The notes below the pieces were generated by a model. That model was given only the letters and a program-made list of their open reading frames with translations. It searched no databases and was not told the origin of the DNA. A stretch of 64,000 bases of DNA from contig OY855903.1 in assembly GCA_963693305.1 (NCBI GenBank), positions 50,371,150-50,435,149 of the forward strand, given 5' to 3'. Made by a program: the position numbers and the translations under genes. How positions within the stretch are numbered: the first letter of the stretch is position 1; each line of letters opens with the position of its first letter. The stretch comes from Meandrina meandrites. Lineage: Eukaryota; Cnidaria; Anthozoa; Scleractinia; Meandrinidae. This document shows, piece by piece, positions 28,150-40,300 of this stretch.

Positions 28150-29554
28150 GCCCCGGTTGTTCGAAAGCCGATTAGCGCTAACCCACGATTAAGTCGCCCT
28201 AATCCACGGGATAAATTTATCCTTCGATTAAATTGCGTTCCCCGAAGCGCGATTAGCACCAACCAAGGGATAAACTGAGGGTTAAATTTAATACACCTAG
28301 CGAGGTGGATTAACTCACTAATCGGGGGAAAAAGTTCGAAAACAAAACAAAATGGCCGACTTATTGTTTGGTGATTTTGCTGTAATGGCGGGTCCGGCAA
28401 TGGAAGAAGAGCAATTCAGGCTACCCGACGACTTTTCCAAAGCATATTTTACTTTCCTATCGAGTTTATGCGATCCCGCGTCCGGTTTTCCCGCGGTTTT
28501 TCGAGTTTCACAACACGGATGAACCGCTGTCGGGAGATCGCGAGCACAACTGATTATTGACACAAATGCGAAGCAAAGAAATTCAACCAATTTTCTTTCT
28601 CAGAGGTAGAAATCGTCGCTCACTAACCGCTGTAATGTCAAAGAAAACATCAGTTGTGGAATTAAAGGTTTTGTTTGGCTTCAAAAAGGCGAGTATTTAT
28701 TTGATTTTGTGGCCAAAATCTTGTCAAAGTTTAGTTTACTGTCGAATTTGTTTGTTCTTCAAAGGGTTGTTTAATTCAGCTTAAGACCGTCGTTTAGTTC
28801 AGTCTGTTTTCGTTTAGTTTAACTATGAATGTCTTTTCTCCTTTTTATTTTCCCTAGCTAAACGTTGTTTAGTTTCATTCAAGTAAATGCGATTAATCAT
28901 TGTCATTCTTAGTTTATTAGCCGGCGGTAGTTAAAATTCACAATGGCTTCGTTTAGGAGAGCTTTTCAAACTTTCGTCTGAGCTCACAGTAGACCTGAGT
29001 AAACGTTCTAGCAACGACTGAAGACAAGCATCTCAGTTTCGCGAATTTGTAGATCAGATTTACAATAGAGATAATTTTTGGTTTCTAAAGCACCAGCTAT
29101 AATAACGAACATTTTAAAGAGTTCACATTGTTTTCCGGCTGATGAAATATAACCATACTAGATTTGCCCATATTGTGCACCGAATTTATTTGATCATTTT
29201 TAATTTCAGCTTTTTCTATTGTTTACTGAACGCTTGAGATTTTGTTAAGAAAAACTTGGGCTCTCTTTTTGTTCTGTTTTGTTTCCAAAGAAGCTGATCG
29301 AATTTCGTTTTTTTTTTGTAGAAGCTGTCAATTTTTATCCCTTCCCATCCCCAGTGCTCAGGCGTTTTCTGCCACCAGTGACCGGTTTTACCGGTTTAAT
29401 CGGAGTTTAATCGAAGGATAGTTAATCGAAGATTAAATCTGCTTTCAGCAACACCGTTTTATCCCCCGATTAGTTATCCCTGGAATAAGAAATTTAATCG
29501 CGGAATAAGCACTAATAGGGGGTTAATTTAATCGGCTTTCGAACAACCGGGGGC
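28150..29554. mobile_element. DNA transposon with GGTTGTTCGAAAGCCGATTA termini
   Basis: The left end (28150-28174) CCCCGGTTGTTCGAAAGCC is the complement of the right end at about 29530-29554. Subterminal regions repeat GATTAA/TTAATCG motifs on both sides (for example TTAATCGAAGGATA), a typical transposase-binding layout. A plus-strand ATG at 28352 opens 57 codons (MADLLFGDFAVMAGPAMEEE), which could be a remnant of an encoded protein; no transposase core is seen. The class is unassigned; PIF/Harbinger is possible. Confidence 0.7.
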
Positions 29555-29782
29555 AGGAGTGTAGATGAAGCTCAGTTAGTGGAGATGGAAGCAATTCGTG
29601 GCTTTCATCAAAGTTACCAAAACTGTTTGGTCGCCTTAACGTCTAGGAAAAACTAATAGGTTTTTGTAAAACTTTGCCATGTGCTACTGGAAAACGGGGA
29701 ATAACCTAATTGGCTCCCTCAGCTACAACGCGGGACATAAATGTTGGGGCGCTTGGCACGATTTTGGGCGAAATGATTGCTA

Positions 29783-30891
29783 CCACCTCAACAAGAACTC
29801 AAGAATCAAACAAACAAAACAGGGAATTTATTGAGGAAAATTACGGCTGGGTTTCCAGAAAACCAGAAAAATATCAAAAGCACAAGGATCTAGCGCCTAA
29901 AGGATATCTTTAATGCTAGAGGGATACCAGTGTAAAACAAAACCATAAAAAGAACTGGCAGAACCGATGAATTGTCGGGAGAACTGGAAGAGTGCGAGTA
30001 TATTTATGCTTATAGTTGACCACAACACAACCCGGTAATATCCTCAATGTTGTTTTAATTCACTGTGATTTAATATCTAACTTAACAGAAGAACAAAACG
30101 CTTTACATACATACAACAAACGCAATAATTGCATTCAACTTGTTTTGCCGGTTTATATTTCAATCGACGAACTCATGCACGTACAAGAATTCCATTTACA
30201 AAATTGGCTTTCGGCGAAATACTGCAACTGTTGTAATAAAAGAAAGCAGAAATGATTACGTTTATCTTTTTTTATTGTTTTATGTCAGTTACTTTTGCCA
30301 AGAACTCTACAAGGGAACTTGAAACAAAGTAGTAATTACCTGTATGTTTTAAGTTATATTCGAATTTCGCACTTGATCTCGCGCTGTTTAGGCACACATT
30401 TAGGGAAATTAAAATCACAACAATGCAAGATCTTAATTCGTTTTGACCCTGGTATATGAAATATTCGGTTAAAAGACACGATTTTCAATTTACCAAAGTG
30501 ATAGCATCGATAGTTTGAGAAGCATTTATTTTTATGCAGAAGTAGTTAATATTCTCAGGCGCACAAATTAATCGGCAAACTCATCAAAAACATAATAGAG
30601 CCATTCGAAAATTTATTTGGAGCCTCATACACCGAAGTCCGAGGTAAAACGGCTAGCTCTTCATTCGTCAAACTGATGCTGTTCATCATTCAACGGGCAC
30701 TACAGTATCTTGACACAAAACCTCTGGAAGTGATTGAGGTCAACTGCCATAAATACAATCTTCAGATGTTGTTTAGGCGCTAGACCTTGCAGTTTTTTAT
30801 ATTTTTCTAGTTTTCTGGAAACCCAGCCGTAATTTTCCTCAATAAATTCCCTGTTTTGTTTGTTTGATTCTTGAGTTCTTGTTGAGGTGGT
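29783..30891. repeat. Inverted pair of a ~120-bp coding-like segment
   Basis: Plus-strand 29783-29902 and minus-strand 30891-30771 are about 90% identical. Both translate as STRTQESNKQNREFIEENYG followed by WVSRKxEKY and LAPK. The conserved reading frame in both copies suggests that the source was protein-coding. In the minus copy it continues as FMAVDLNHFQRFCVKIL before a stop. The 0.87-kb space between them has no recognised gene. I do not recognise the parent protein. Confidence 0.65.
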
Positions 30892-30912
30892 GCTCACTTT
30901 TTGTCCCAACAT

Positions 30913-31270
30913 ATCCCAAGATGCATTACGTTCCAGCCGGAAGCGCGAAACTCTTGATGCTTGTATTTTTTAAATTTTACCTCCACTTCACAACAAATAA
31001 GCACACAGGTTAAGGACAAATAAGTTTATTTAGGAAGGCGGCCTGGCAAGAACCAACCCGAACCACGACACAGCAACTGCAAGAACTAATATAAACTACG
31101 TTACATCACACACTCAATAACTTGCTTCTTGATAGGAAAAAACCGTCACCACTGGCCACTAGCGTAGCGTCCTTGTGGATTCCTGCGAACCATCTCACGT
31201 CAATGGATATAGCAATGCATAGCTATTTCTCGATCATTTTGCGTAAGTACGCGAACTTAACAAGCTTTAC
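30913..31270. other. Unassigned DNA
   Basis: No gene, RNA or clear repeat recognised in this stretch. Confidence 0.3.
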
Positions 31271-31720
31271 ATCACTGACTGCCAGTAAGGCTGGGGAGTC
31301 CACTACTTAGGACCAAAAAACCCCTAAGACAAAATCACTATGTGAGCCAGGCTAACAAACTAGCAAGGCAAACAAACTTCGTGTACAACTGCCATAAGTC
31401 TGAGGAGCCCACTACTTTGGACTAAAATCTCTTGAATGCAACGAACTTTGTGTGGACTAAAATCCCCTGTATATACAAATATATAGTGCCAGTTAGGCCA
31501 GCAAACTTGCAAGACAAACAAACTTCTTGTACAATAGCACTTTAGGCTAGGGAGCCCTCTGCTGTTCATCAGTTCATTATTAAATACAAATATATTGTGC
31601 CAGTAAGGCTATAAATTGCGAATTGCGACTGGGAGGTCCACAACTTTGGACCAAAACCCCGAAATACAATATGGTGCCAGTTAGGCTAACGAACTGCAGA
31701 AGCTTCAAACTTCCTTACCA
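31271..31720. repeat. Diverged tandem repeat, about four units of 100-135 bp
   Basis: The phrase GGCTxGGGAGxCCACTACTTxGGACxAAAAxCCCC recurs near 31290, 31398, 31535 and 31628. It alternates with ATATxGTGCCAGTxAGGCTAxCxAACTxGCAAG (near 31340, 31485, 31595 and 31675). The units are rearranged and diverged, so this is an ageing minisatellite-like array. Confidence 0.65.
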
Positions 31721-33822
31721 ACAGCCGACAGAGCTACAGAATTCATACTGAATTACAATGATCTACACTGTGCCACTAATAGAAAAACGGAAACTTTAAC
31801 ATCCCGGCTACAAAAGCCCGAGTCAAGAATATAAATACAAATCAGTTGGATAAACAAACTAACGGAACTGAGCAACCGCATACAATGAAAACGCGATTAG
31901 CACGGAGGCCAGTAAAAAAATGTCACAAAAAACCCTGTGGGCAAAAAAGAAGCAGGAAATCTGGGTAGGAACCATGGCTCAAGCTCCAACAATTGGTAGC
32001 CCATCCTACTGAGGCTTTACAAATAAATTCAAGGCTAGCCGACAACAAGGCGAAGAATAATCTGAAAAACTAAAAATAAACAATAAACGGAGCCCTGAAC
32101 TGGGTTGGTTCAGAGGCCTAGATGACTATCACGTGCTAAACTCCCCCTTATATACCCCTGGTTAACCACCCATAATGCACCGGCCTGGGACCCAGGCCGT
32201 GTTGTGTCCCGTGCCGGCAAAATAGTTATTTCGGCCTTCTTCGCAAGCTCATTGGTCAAAAATAACATATGCTTGGAGAATCTCTTGCACCATTATATGC
32301 TCCTTTTCACAAGTATCTCAACTATTTTTGACCTCCTTTGTAGCTTCAGCTCATAGTAGAGACGGGACAACAGCATCTTACGATAAAAACGTTTGGCCGT
32401 GTATGATGGCCACATTTATTTAATTACCTACAAATTCTATGACATGAATAAATGAAACCAATTATATTTAAAACATGAGAAAGTTAAAGTAAAAAACAAT
32501 GTTTATTTAAACCCTAGTTATATCACCCTCTGGAAGGCATTCATGCTAGAGTAGTCAAACTTATAGGGTGTGTTAAGTACCCAAAATATTTATTTCATTG
32601 GCAATCACGTTTCAATTGTGACGTCATGTCATGCGAACATGACGTCACACATTCATAAAATCTGCCAAGTAGGATTTCAATAATTTGCAAAAATGTCAGA
32701 AAATTTCCAAAGGTGATCTAAAAAATCCCCCAAAAATATAAGGATGCAATAATTGTTAAGGTTTTGGTTTTTTACAGAAAAACCGAAATCTAACTAAAAA
32801 AAATTATACAGCAAATTTCGGTAAAACAACATTTGAATAAATGTTTGTCACAGAAACGTCATGGTACTTGACCAAAAAGGGACTCGCCAAAACGTTTCCT
32901 GATAATATGAAGTCTAATCATTACTCCTTAAATCACTTTCTAAATCATCGCAGCATTTTGCTTCCACCCCCTTCCCTCCAAACACACGCTAAATGCAATA
33001 AGGAGACAGGCCAGAAGCTAGAACATTAACATGCAATGTCAGCGGAAGAAGCGGTAAATCATTACAACTGAAAAACTGTACAAGCTTCGATGAAGTGCAG
33101 TTTTAACTATATCAAAGTCCTTCTCAGCTACCTGTATTCTATTCCACCAATCATGAGGTATTTTTTATTCCATGAAAGAAACCATCCAAGAGTATATCCA
33201 CCAAAGAAAGCTTGAGGGATCATCTGGAGGTTCATCTAAAAGAAATAGTCATTGGTCACAGAGTGAAGTCGTACAAATTCGTTTATCCACTTTGAAGTCA
33301 AAGGACTAAAGTAATTATTTTTCAGTGTTTAATGTTATAGTGTCTGAATTTTAGCCTGCTTCTCTGGCCGCACATACTTCCGAGAGAGATATCCGCATCA
33401 AAATTGTTGCTAAGGTCATCCAATGACGTCATGTCGCCTTTTACTTTATAGAACTATATATCAAAATTTTAAAACGAAGTTTGTTACGAGGTCGTTTGAA
33501 TAAGGATAACATGTTAAAGAAGTTGTTTTACTATTAAGCTGACACGGCATGCTTGAGCTAATATTCTACACAAATTAGTGTGCATGCAATATTCTACACA
33601 AAACGTTTTCTTCATACGGCAATCGCATTTCTTTTAATGAAGCTACTTGGCCCTTAGCCATATATTAAGACCCGTTTGGGGGGTCTTTTACTACCTGGGA
33701 ATTATATATCATTTAAGAACAGCCCAGCTAATGAGATCAAAAAAAATGTTAAGGTCAAATCGTTTCAGGTCTGTGCATTTTTCCCGTTTAGTTTTCTTAT
33801 TTTCAAGCTATACTTCTATTAT
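31721..33822. other. Unassigned region with one possible stray exon
   Basis: No supported gene. On the minus strand a TTTCTTTTAG acceptor at 33236 precedes a phase-1 open stretch (DEPPDDPSSFLWW ...) that stops after 23 residues. It would be phase-compatible with the upstream FN3 gene, but I cannot show that it belongs to it. Repeated TGACGTCAT motifs occur near 32620-32645. Confidence 0.3.
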
Positions 33823-35047
33823 CAGGAGCCATAATCGAGGAAGGAGACCGTAAGCGCGAGATCCACGCACCGGCAAAAATTCAACAGTCAACTGTGCAGC
33901 AATTTCTACCAAGCCGATTTCGTTGAAATTTGTTCACATGAAAACTTGGATAATTTGAACTTGTTGGCATTAATTAAAAAAAAATCTATCGTGGCGTTTG
34001 GAAAATATTCGCGCTTTTTTTTCATAAATATATATATTTTTAAAAGCGCTTGATCATTTGTTATTTAGATTGCCATGCAAAAATTAAAAAAAAATCGGTT
34101 GATGTTTACACGCCCAAAATTCGATTTTGAAATTCCCAGAAATAGCCGCGGGCCACCTTAAGCACAAGATTAATCTACCGTTTGAAATCAAGAAGTTTTC
34201 TCTGATGAAATTCACAGTGACTCATACATTTATATTTGGATTGTAATGCTTTATTTTTTAATACATGGATGGTAGTTTTTGTACAGGGATTATATTTGCC
34301 TTGATTGCGTCTTTGGTTTATCATTTGGACGAAATAGCCTCGAAACGCTTGTAGCTCACTCCAGTCTGTTGTGAAACCAAAGATTTCAACAGCAGTCATC
34401 AACAGTCAAGAATCACTTTCTAATCGACGAGATATTTCAAGAATTACAAGGGATACTTATTGCATTCTCCGTAATTTGCTTTGTTTTTCGTTCGAAGTGA
34501 AGCCCCACTCGCCTTCCTTTCATGTACTCGACCCAAACTCTTCCGCGCGTTCTGCCATTTATGAATGGTGCATGCTTTCCGCTTTTTTTGCGGTCAATCC
34601 TTATTCTTTGTATCGTTATATCGCTGCGCAGTGAAATGTTTCGTAAATTGTGTTGAGCACTGTGTGATTCCTCGTACGACATATCTGGCGTCAGCCTTCG
34701 CGACTGAATTGTCCGAAAAAATACTAATGCAGTCATTCGAATCACTTGAATCATCCTCACTTTTATGGCTACATTCAAAGGAGTGCTCAAGCAGGCCTTG
34801 ACGTAAATTAGGAATAGAAACTGACGAAACAAATCTAATGTTTGCTTCACTCAAAGAGGTAATTTTGGACGCCATTTTATATATTCCTCCGCGCGTCGTC
34901 CTCGTGAAAATCCTAGCGGCAGTACGCGCGTGTGCTACACACGATGGCGCAATTTGTTCTAAAAAAATAGTAGAAAAATTGTCCGAAATCATGGAGACAA
35001 GACAAGTACTCGCCCTTCCGGTCTCCTATACTGGATTATGGCTCCTG
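33823..35047. mobile_element. hAT-like element, shorter copy
   Basis: The left end CAGGAGCCATAAT continues into GGAGACCGTAAGCGCGAGATCC, and the right end is GATTATGGCTCCTG. The outer eight bases (TCTATTAT left, CTATTGCA right) agree only in a shifted CTATT, so the target duplication is decayed. The interior begins with one arm of the TTAAGGTGGCCCGCGG repeat family (33866-34161) and then a minus-strand ORF related to that in the neighbouring element. Confidence 0.7.
34594..34875 (-). CDS. Small ORF of the hAT-like element (copy 1)
   Basis: Starting at MASKIT, the first ~65 codons align with the copy at 36875-37156: PNLRQGLLEH, FECSHxSED and SSDS are kept, then VVRGITQ and FTAQRY. The frame continues to 34437 in an alternative phase. 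Acidic and serine-rich, no known domain. Conservation of the frame across two diverged copies suggests that it was once translated, perhaps as the N terminus of a transposase or an accessory protein. Function unknown. Confidence 0.4.
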   Translation of the reverse strand: MASKITSLSEANIRFVSSVSIPNLRQGLLEHSFECSHKSEDDSSDSNDCISIFSDNSVAKADARYVVRGITQCSTQFTKHFTAQRYNDTKNKD

Positions 35048-35934
35048 CTATTGCATAAAAATTTCTTGTCAAGAATTTCCTGTATCCCATATATTTGAAA
35101 AAATGCATCAACTCTTAATGTGTCGCATGCAGGAGCCATAATGGGAGGAGACCGTAAGCGCGACATCCACGCACCCTATGATACGAGACAATTTTTATAT
35201 TTTTAGAACAGGCAGACACGCGCGGATGCGTGGGTTCTCGCGTCGATGTTGCCGGAGTTGCGTGTATCATGTGAGTCGCGAGTAAATCTGCCACAAAAGA
35301 CTCTGTGTTAAAACTTGAGAACGAAAAATAAATCAGTCGTTCTGTGAACCATAAAATTATACATTAGGCTGTGCAGCTTCCGTATCGTGCTAAATTTATC
35401 TCCTGGATTTTTTGTCAGTTAAGCACAAGACTAATCTAGAGAAGTTTTCTCAGTAAGATAAAATTCAGATGACTCGTTTACATTTGGATTGTACTTAGCT
35501 TAAGATGGCCCGCGCTATTTTGGGGGAACGGAGGTGCTCTTTTCTAAATCAAGCTTTGGGCATGTAAACCTCACCCGATTTTTCTGAGTTTTAGCAATCG
35601 AAATAGCAAATGTTCAAATTTTATAAAGCTTTAAAGTAAAGGGCAAACAAGGCAAACGATCACGAGATATTAGCGCTTTTGAAAAAATATATTTATGAAA
35701 AAAACGCGAATATTTTCCAAACGCGACGATGGATTTTTTCTTATCAAAGTCAACAAGTTCAAATTATCCAATTTTTAGTGTGAGCAAGTTTCAACGAAAT
35801 CGGCTGAGTAGAAATTGCTGCACAGTTGACTGTTGAACTTTCGCTTCAAAATATTATGCTCGTGTATAATGGGGAGCTACAACAACGTTCAAGCTATGCT
35901 AAGATCCCATAGATTATTTGAAAGCTTAATGCCA

Positions 35935-36655
35935 ACTAAAACGTTGCTGAAAAGAATGGAAAGATCGGAAACTCCTAGCAAATAAAAGTTGTAAACAAAT
36001 AAGAAGAAAGAGGTTTACGGTGCGTAAATTCGAATTAAAAAAAAACTACGGATTTTTTTTCTTATATTTGTAAGTATGAGAAAATACAGCATACGGCTTT
36101 GTCTACTTTCGTGAATCTAGTCTCGATGAAATGCGTCGAGTTTTGCTTGCTAAGATAGCTACCCCGCGTCTTCCATTTGAAAACCCTTGGGTAACAGTAA
36201 ATTATTCAAACTTGCCGCATTCTCAAGATTATTTAGCACCTGGAATTGAACATGGCACGCCACATACCACATTCATTGCTAAATAAAATGCATGAATACA
36301 AAGCTCAGCCGCAATTTTAACCGTGGCATGTTTATTTCCAGGTGCTAAATAATCTTGAGAATGCGGGTAGTGTGAATAATTTACTGTAACAAGAGCGTTT
36401 TCAAAGCGCTCCAAAATTGAAGACGAAAGGTAGCTATCTTGGCGAGCCAAAGTCGAATCGGTTTCATCGAGACTAGACACACGAAACTAGATAAAGCCGT
36501 TTGCACATATGCTGCATTTTTTCATACTTGAAAATAAACGAAGAAAAATAGGTAGATTTTTTTAATTCGAAAAAAAATGAATCCTCTTCTGCTTCATTTG
36601 TTTACAACTTTTGCTGGAAGTTTCCGATCTTTCCACACTTTTCAACAATGTTTCA
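35935..36655. repeat. ~720-bp imperfect palindrome inside the hAT-like element
   Basis: The left arm (about 35935-36245) and right arm (about 36318-36655) are diverged complements. Shared blocks include GAAAGATCGGAAACT/AGTTTCCGATCTTTC, TCTAGTCTCGATGAAA, AAGATAGCTACC and CGCATTCTCAAGATTATTTA. The arms translate to related stretches (PHSQDYLAPG) in opposite directions, so an inverted duplication of a once-coding segment is likely. Confidence 0.75.
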
Positions 36656-36874
36656 GCTGCACTGCGAATTATAATACAGGATACTAAAAGAAATATTTTG
36701 GAGCAGCATTAGTCGGATAAGTGACTTAAATGAAAATATTTTCATTCTGCAATATATATGTAATTTTATATGATATGAAAGTCACATGTAACTTACAACA
36801 AAGCATCAAGAAAAGGTCGAAATGGCGTATACAATCGTATTTCGGCAAAAATATGTTTTCATCCTTTTTTGCTG

Positions 36875-37156
36875 TCATTCTGTATTCTTTGGTTGCCCAT
36901 ATCGCTGCGCTGTGAAACGTTTAGAAAATTGTCTTGACCACTGTGTGATTCCTCGTACGACATGTTTAACGAGTCTTCGCGACTGGATTTGTCCGAAAAA
37001 AATACTACTGCAGACATCCGAATCACTTGAGCCATCCTCACTTTCATGGCTACATTCAAAGAAGTGCTCAAGGAGACCTTGACGTAAATTAGGAGTAGAA
37101 ACTGATGAAAGAAAGCCAGTGTTTACTTCACTTGCAGAGGTTATTTTGGACGCCAT
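36875..37156 (-). CDS. Small ORF of the hAT-like element (copy 2)
   Basis: 93 codons from MASKITSASE to a stop at 36875. PNLRQGLLEH, FECSHESED and VVRGITQ match copy 1. The upstream GC-rich CGCGCG block and an ATGGCGTCC start context are also shared. The difference pattern includes a frameshift around codon 55 relative to copy 1. Unknown function; probably element-encoded. Confidence 0.4.
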   Translation of the reverse strand: MASKITSASEVNTGFLSSVSTPNLRQGLLEHFFECSHESEDGSSDSDVCSSIFFGQIQSRRLVKHVVRGITQWSRQFSKRFTAQRYGQPKNTE

Positions 37157-37374
37157 TTTGTTTATATTTCTCCGCGCGACGTCCTCGCGAAATCCTCGCG
37201 GCAGTACGCGCGCGCGCCTCGCGGGATGACACGATTTGTTCTAAAAATAGAAATTTTGACCCATATCATAGGGACAAGGCCAGATCTCGCGCTTACGGTC
37301 TCCTACCATTACGGCTCCTGGTCGCATGACATTATTTTTTTTAAATGTACGCTTATTAAAACCGCTTAACTTAC

Positions 37375-40300
37375 CTATTGACACCTTCACTCTTTTGATT
37401 AGCTCGGGTACTTTTGGGCCCTCGCCACACTTGTTGGTAGCAGTCACTTGAAATTCGTACGTTTTCCCTGTTTCCATTCCACTGACCTCACATTCAAGTC
37501 GTTGATTGACCGTCTTCAGGAAGGTCCAATCCGTCAGAGTGGAGCCGTCATTATTCAGTATTTTTTGGTAAACCGTATAATGAATTATCGGCCTTCCATT
37601 GTCACCAGGCTTACTCCACTGCAAGGTCAGCTTGTTGCCATTAATTTCGATGGGAAGGTCAGTGATTTCAACTGGCATGGGAACATCTGCATAAACAGCA
37701 ACAATAACCTTTAGCTTCTAAGCTTCTATAACTTGAGAGAAGATTTCATTTATATTATTTCTCATAACTTAGTTGTCATTATTTGTTATGTTCATCAATC
37801 ATAGAAAGCTGCTTGAAAGCAGGATCACGTTATCCAGTTTGAGCTCACCGGTATCCACATTGCTTTAGCACTGAAGTGTACTGAGGTCTTCTGTTATTGT
37901 AAACTCTTGATCCACTCGCCTATCGCCTCGTGTGCCAAGGTTTTGTTCTTACCACATTTAGACGCCATCTGTGATTTATGACTGAACAGACGCACAGGAA
38001 TATAGAATCTAATTTGTTAAATGGTGCTCGCGGGAAGTTTGGAGAGCACGAAAGAAGCGTAAGAGTTGCTCGAGGCACAAGAATGATAGCCATCGGTATA
38101 CAGTACCTACGTATCAATATTTAAAAAAATAAATTTCACCCCACACATTTCGAACCACTGCTATCTCGCAAAAGTTTTATTTCCCCTTGGGAGTTAAAGA
38201 GAGCGGGAGCCCTGCAGTAAACGAAAAAGTTGCTTTCTTTCACTTATTTGATGATATATTTGATATGAACATGGAACTTGATCTTACCCGACACATGGAC
38301 TCTTTCGATGTTGCTTTCTTTTCCTTCGAGTTTGCCACTTAGACCGGTCACCTTGAAATGATAGCATTGGCCTCTTTTTACTCTGATGACCCTTGAATCA
38401 TCTGTAGTTGTTGCAACCCTTTCCCACCGAGTATCTTGATTTCCAATCATCTGGTACACTCTGTAGTTGGGAGCGTCTTTTACGCGGTTCCACCTTAAGG
38501 TAATCTCACCTTCGAATACTTCATTAGGTAGTTCACTGAGGGTCACTGCCTTGGGGAGATCTGTCAACAGTTAAGGTGGCCCGCGGCTATTTTTTGGGAA
38601 CGGAGGTGCTCTTTTTTGGGGCATGTAAACGTCAACCGATTTCTCTGTTTTTTGGCAATCGAAATAACAAATGTTCAAATTTTATAAAGCTTTAAACTTA
38701 AGGGCGAACAAAATTAACGAACACGAGATATAAGCGTTTTTGAAAAAATCAATTTATGACAAAAACGCGAATACTGATTTTCCAAACGCGACGATAGATT
38801 TTTTTTCTAATTAATGTCAACAAGTTCAAATTATCCAAGTTTTAATGTGAGCAAGTTTCAACGAAATCGGGTGGGTAGAAATTGCTGCACAGTTGACTGT
38901 TGAATTTTTGCTTCAAAATATTATGCTTGTGTATAATTGGGAGCTGTTACAGCAACGTTAAAGTAATGCTAAGATCCCATGGATTATTCGAAAGCTTAAT
39001 GCCAGCTAAAACGTTGCTGAAAAGTATGGAAAGATCGGAAACTCCTAGCAAAAGTTGTGAACAAATGAAGAGGAAGAGGTTTACGATGCGTAAATTGTAA
39101 ATTTTGATTAAAACTTGGATAATTTGAACTTGTTGACATTAATTAGAAAAAAATCTATCGTTGCGTTTGGAAAATATTCGCGTTTTTTTTCATAAATTGA
39201 TTTTTTCAAAAATGCTTCTATCCCGTGTTCGTTAATTTTGTTCGCCCTAAAGTTTAAAGCTTTACATTTGTTATTTCGATTGCCAAAAATCAGAGAAATC
39301 GGTTGACGTTTACATGCCCAAAACTCGATTTAGATAAGAGCACCTCCGTTCCCAAAAAATAGCCGTGGGCCACCTTAAATAAATCAAATTCACTCAAAAA
39401 ATAACTCTCTCCATCACAAAGAGTGGTATACGGCACAAGCTGCTTTGAATGCTCAATTATTGGATCAATTACATTGTTATCTACTCTGCTCACTGATTTG
39501 AAAAAGTTAGTCTTCCTTAAGGGAAACAACCTTTGTTTGAACATAAATTAAGCAACAGTTGAATGCGCCCTGCTTTCAAAAGCAAGACCAACAAAAAACT
39601 GCAGCTTTTTACATAATCTAACAAAGTAAAGTACATGTCCAGAAAAAAAAAAGCTGCACTGAAAATTATAATACAGATTACTAAATATTTTGGAGCAGCA
39701 TTAGTCAGATAAGTGAATTTATGTGATATGAAAGTCCTATGTAACTCACAACAAAGCATCAAAGAAAGACCGAAATGGCTTATATTAAATGCTTATTTCT
39801 TGATAAAGATGAAATGTCCATTGGACACTTCCAGACTTGTCACCAGGCCAATTTGCGCTATGTGGCTGAGCGGAGGAGGCTTGAAACCGAACGTGATAGG
39901 CGAATTCTCCAAGCAAGCTTTACGGTGACGTCATATTCTAACTCGCCGACGACGACTGGAACGATGCCTCTCCCATACAGAATATAGAAACATCACGACT
40001 GCATACATGAAGACTGGAAGTCCTAGAATCTAGGACTGGAAATCCTTTGTCTCCAGAGGTTTTCTCGTGCCAAGGCCCTGCCGGCTAAGAGAAGCAAAAG
40101 GGCTTTGGGGACGAGAATGTTCGAAATCATTTATTCACCGAGCTTGAAATTCACCATCTTTCATTATTTATTACACATGTCTATTTCTTCTTACCCGGAA
40201 CGTCAAGAGAACTCTCGTCGAAGAACATCGGGAAAATAGCTCCATTTCTTGACCCAACCACGCCAACAACAAAGGTGATATCCCTCTTATCAGTCCATAA

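Larger units (their letters stand above)
35130..37320. mobile_element. hAT-like element, longer copy, perfect 8-bp target duplication
   Basis: The element begins CAGGAGCCATAATGGGAGG at 35130 and ends in ATTACGGCTCCTG at 37320. It is flanked by GTCGCATG at 35122-35129 and again at 37321-37328, an exact 8-bp duplication as made by hAT and P-type transposases. CAG-initial termini favour hAT. Terminal homology extends about 85 bp. The interior holds a TTAA-family arm (35500-35855), a large palindrome (35935-36655) and a minus-strand ORF. It ends only 55 bp from the donor of the FN3 exon at 37375. Confidence 0.85.
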
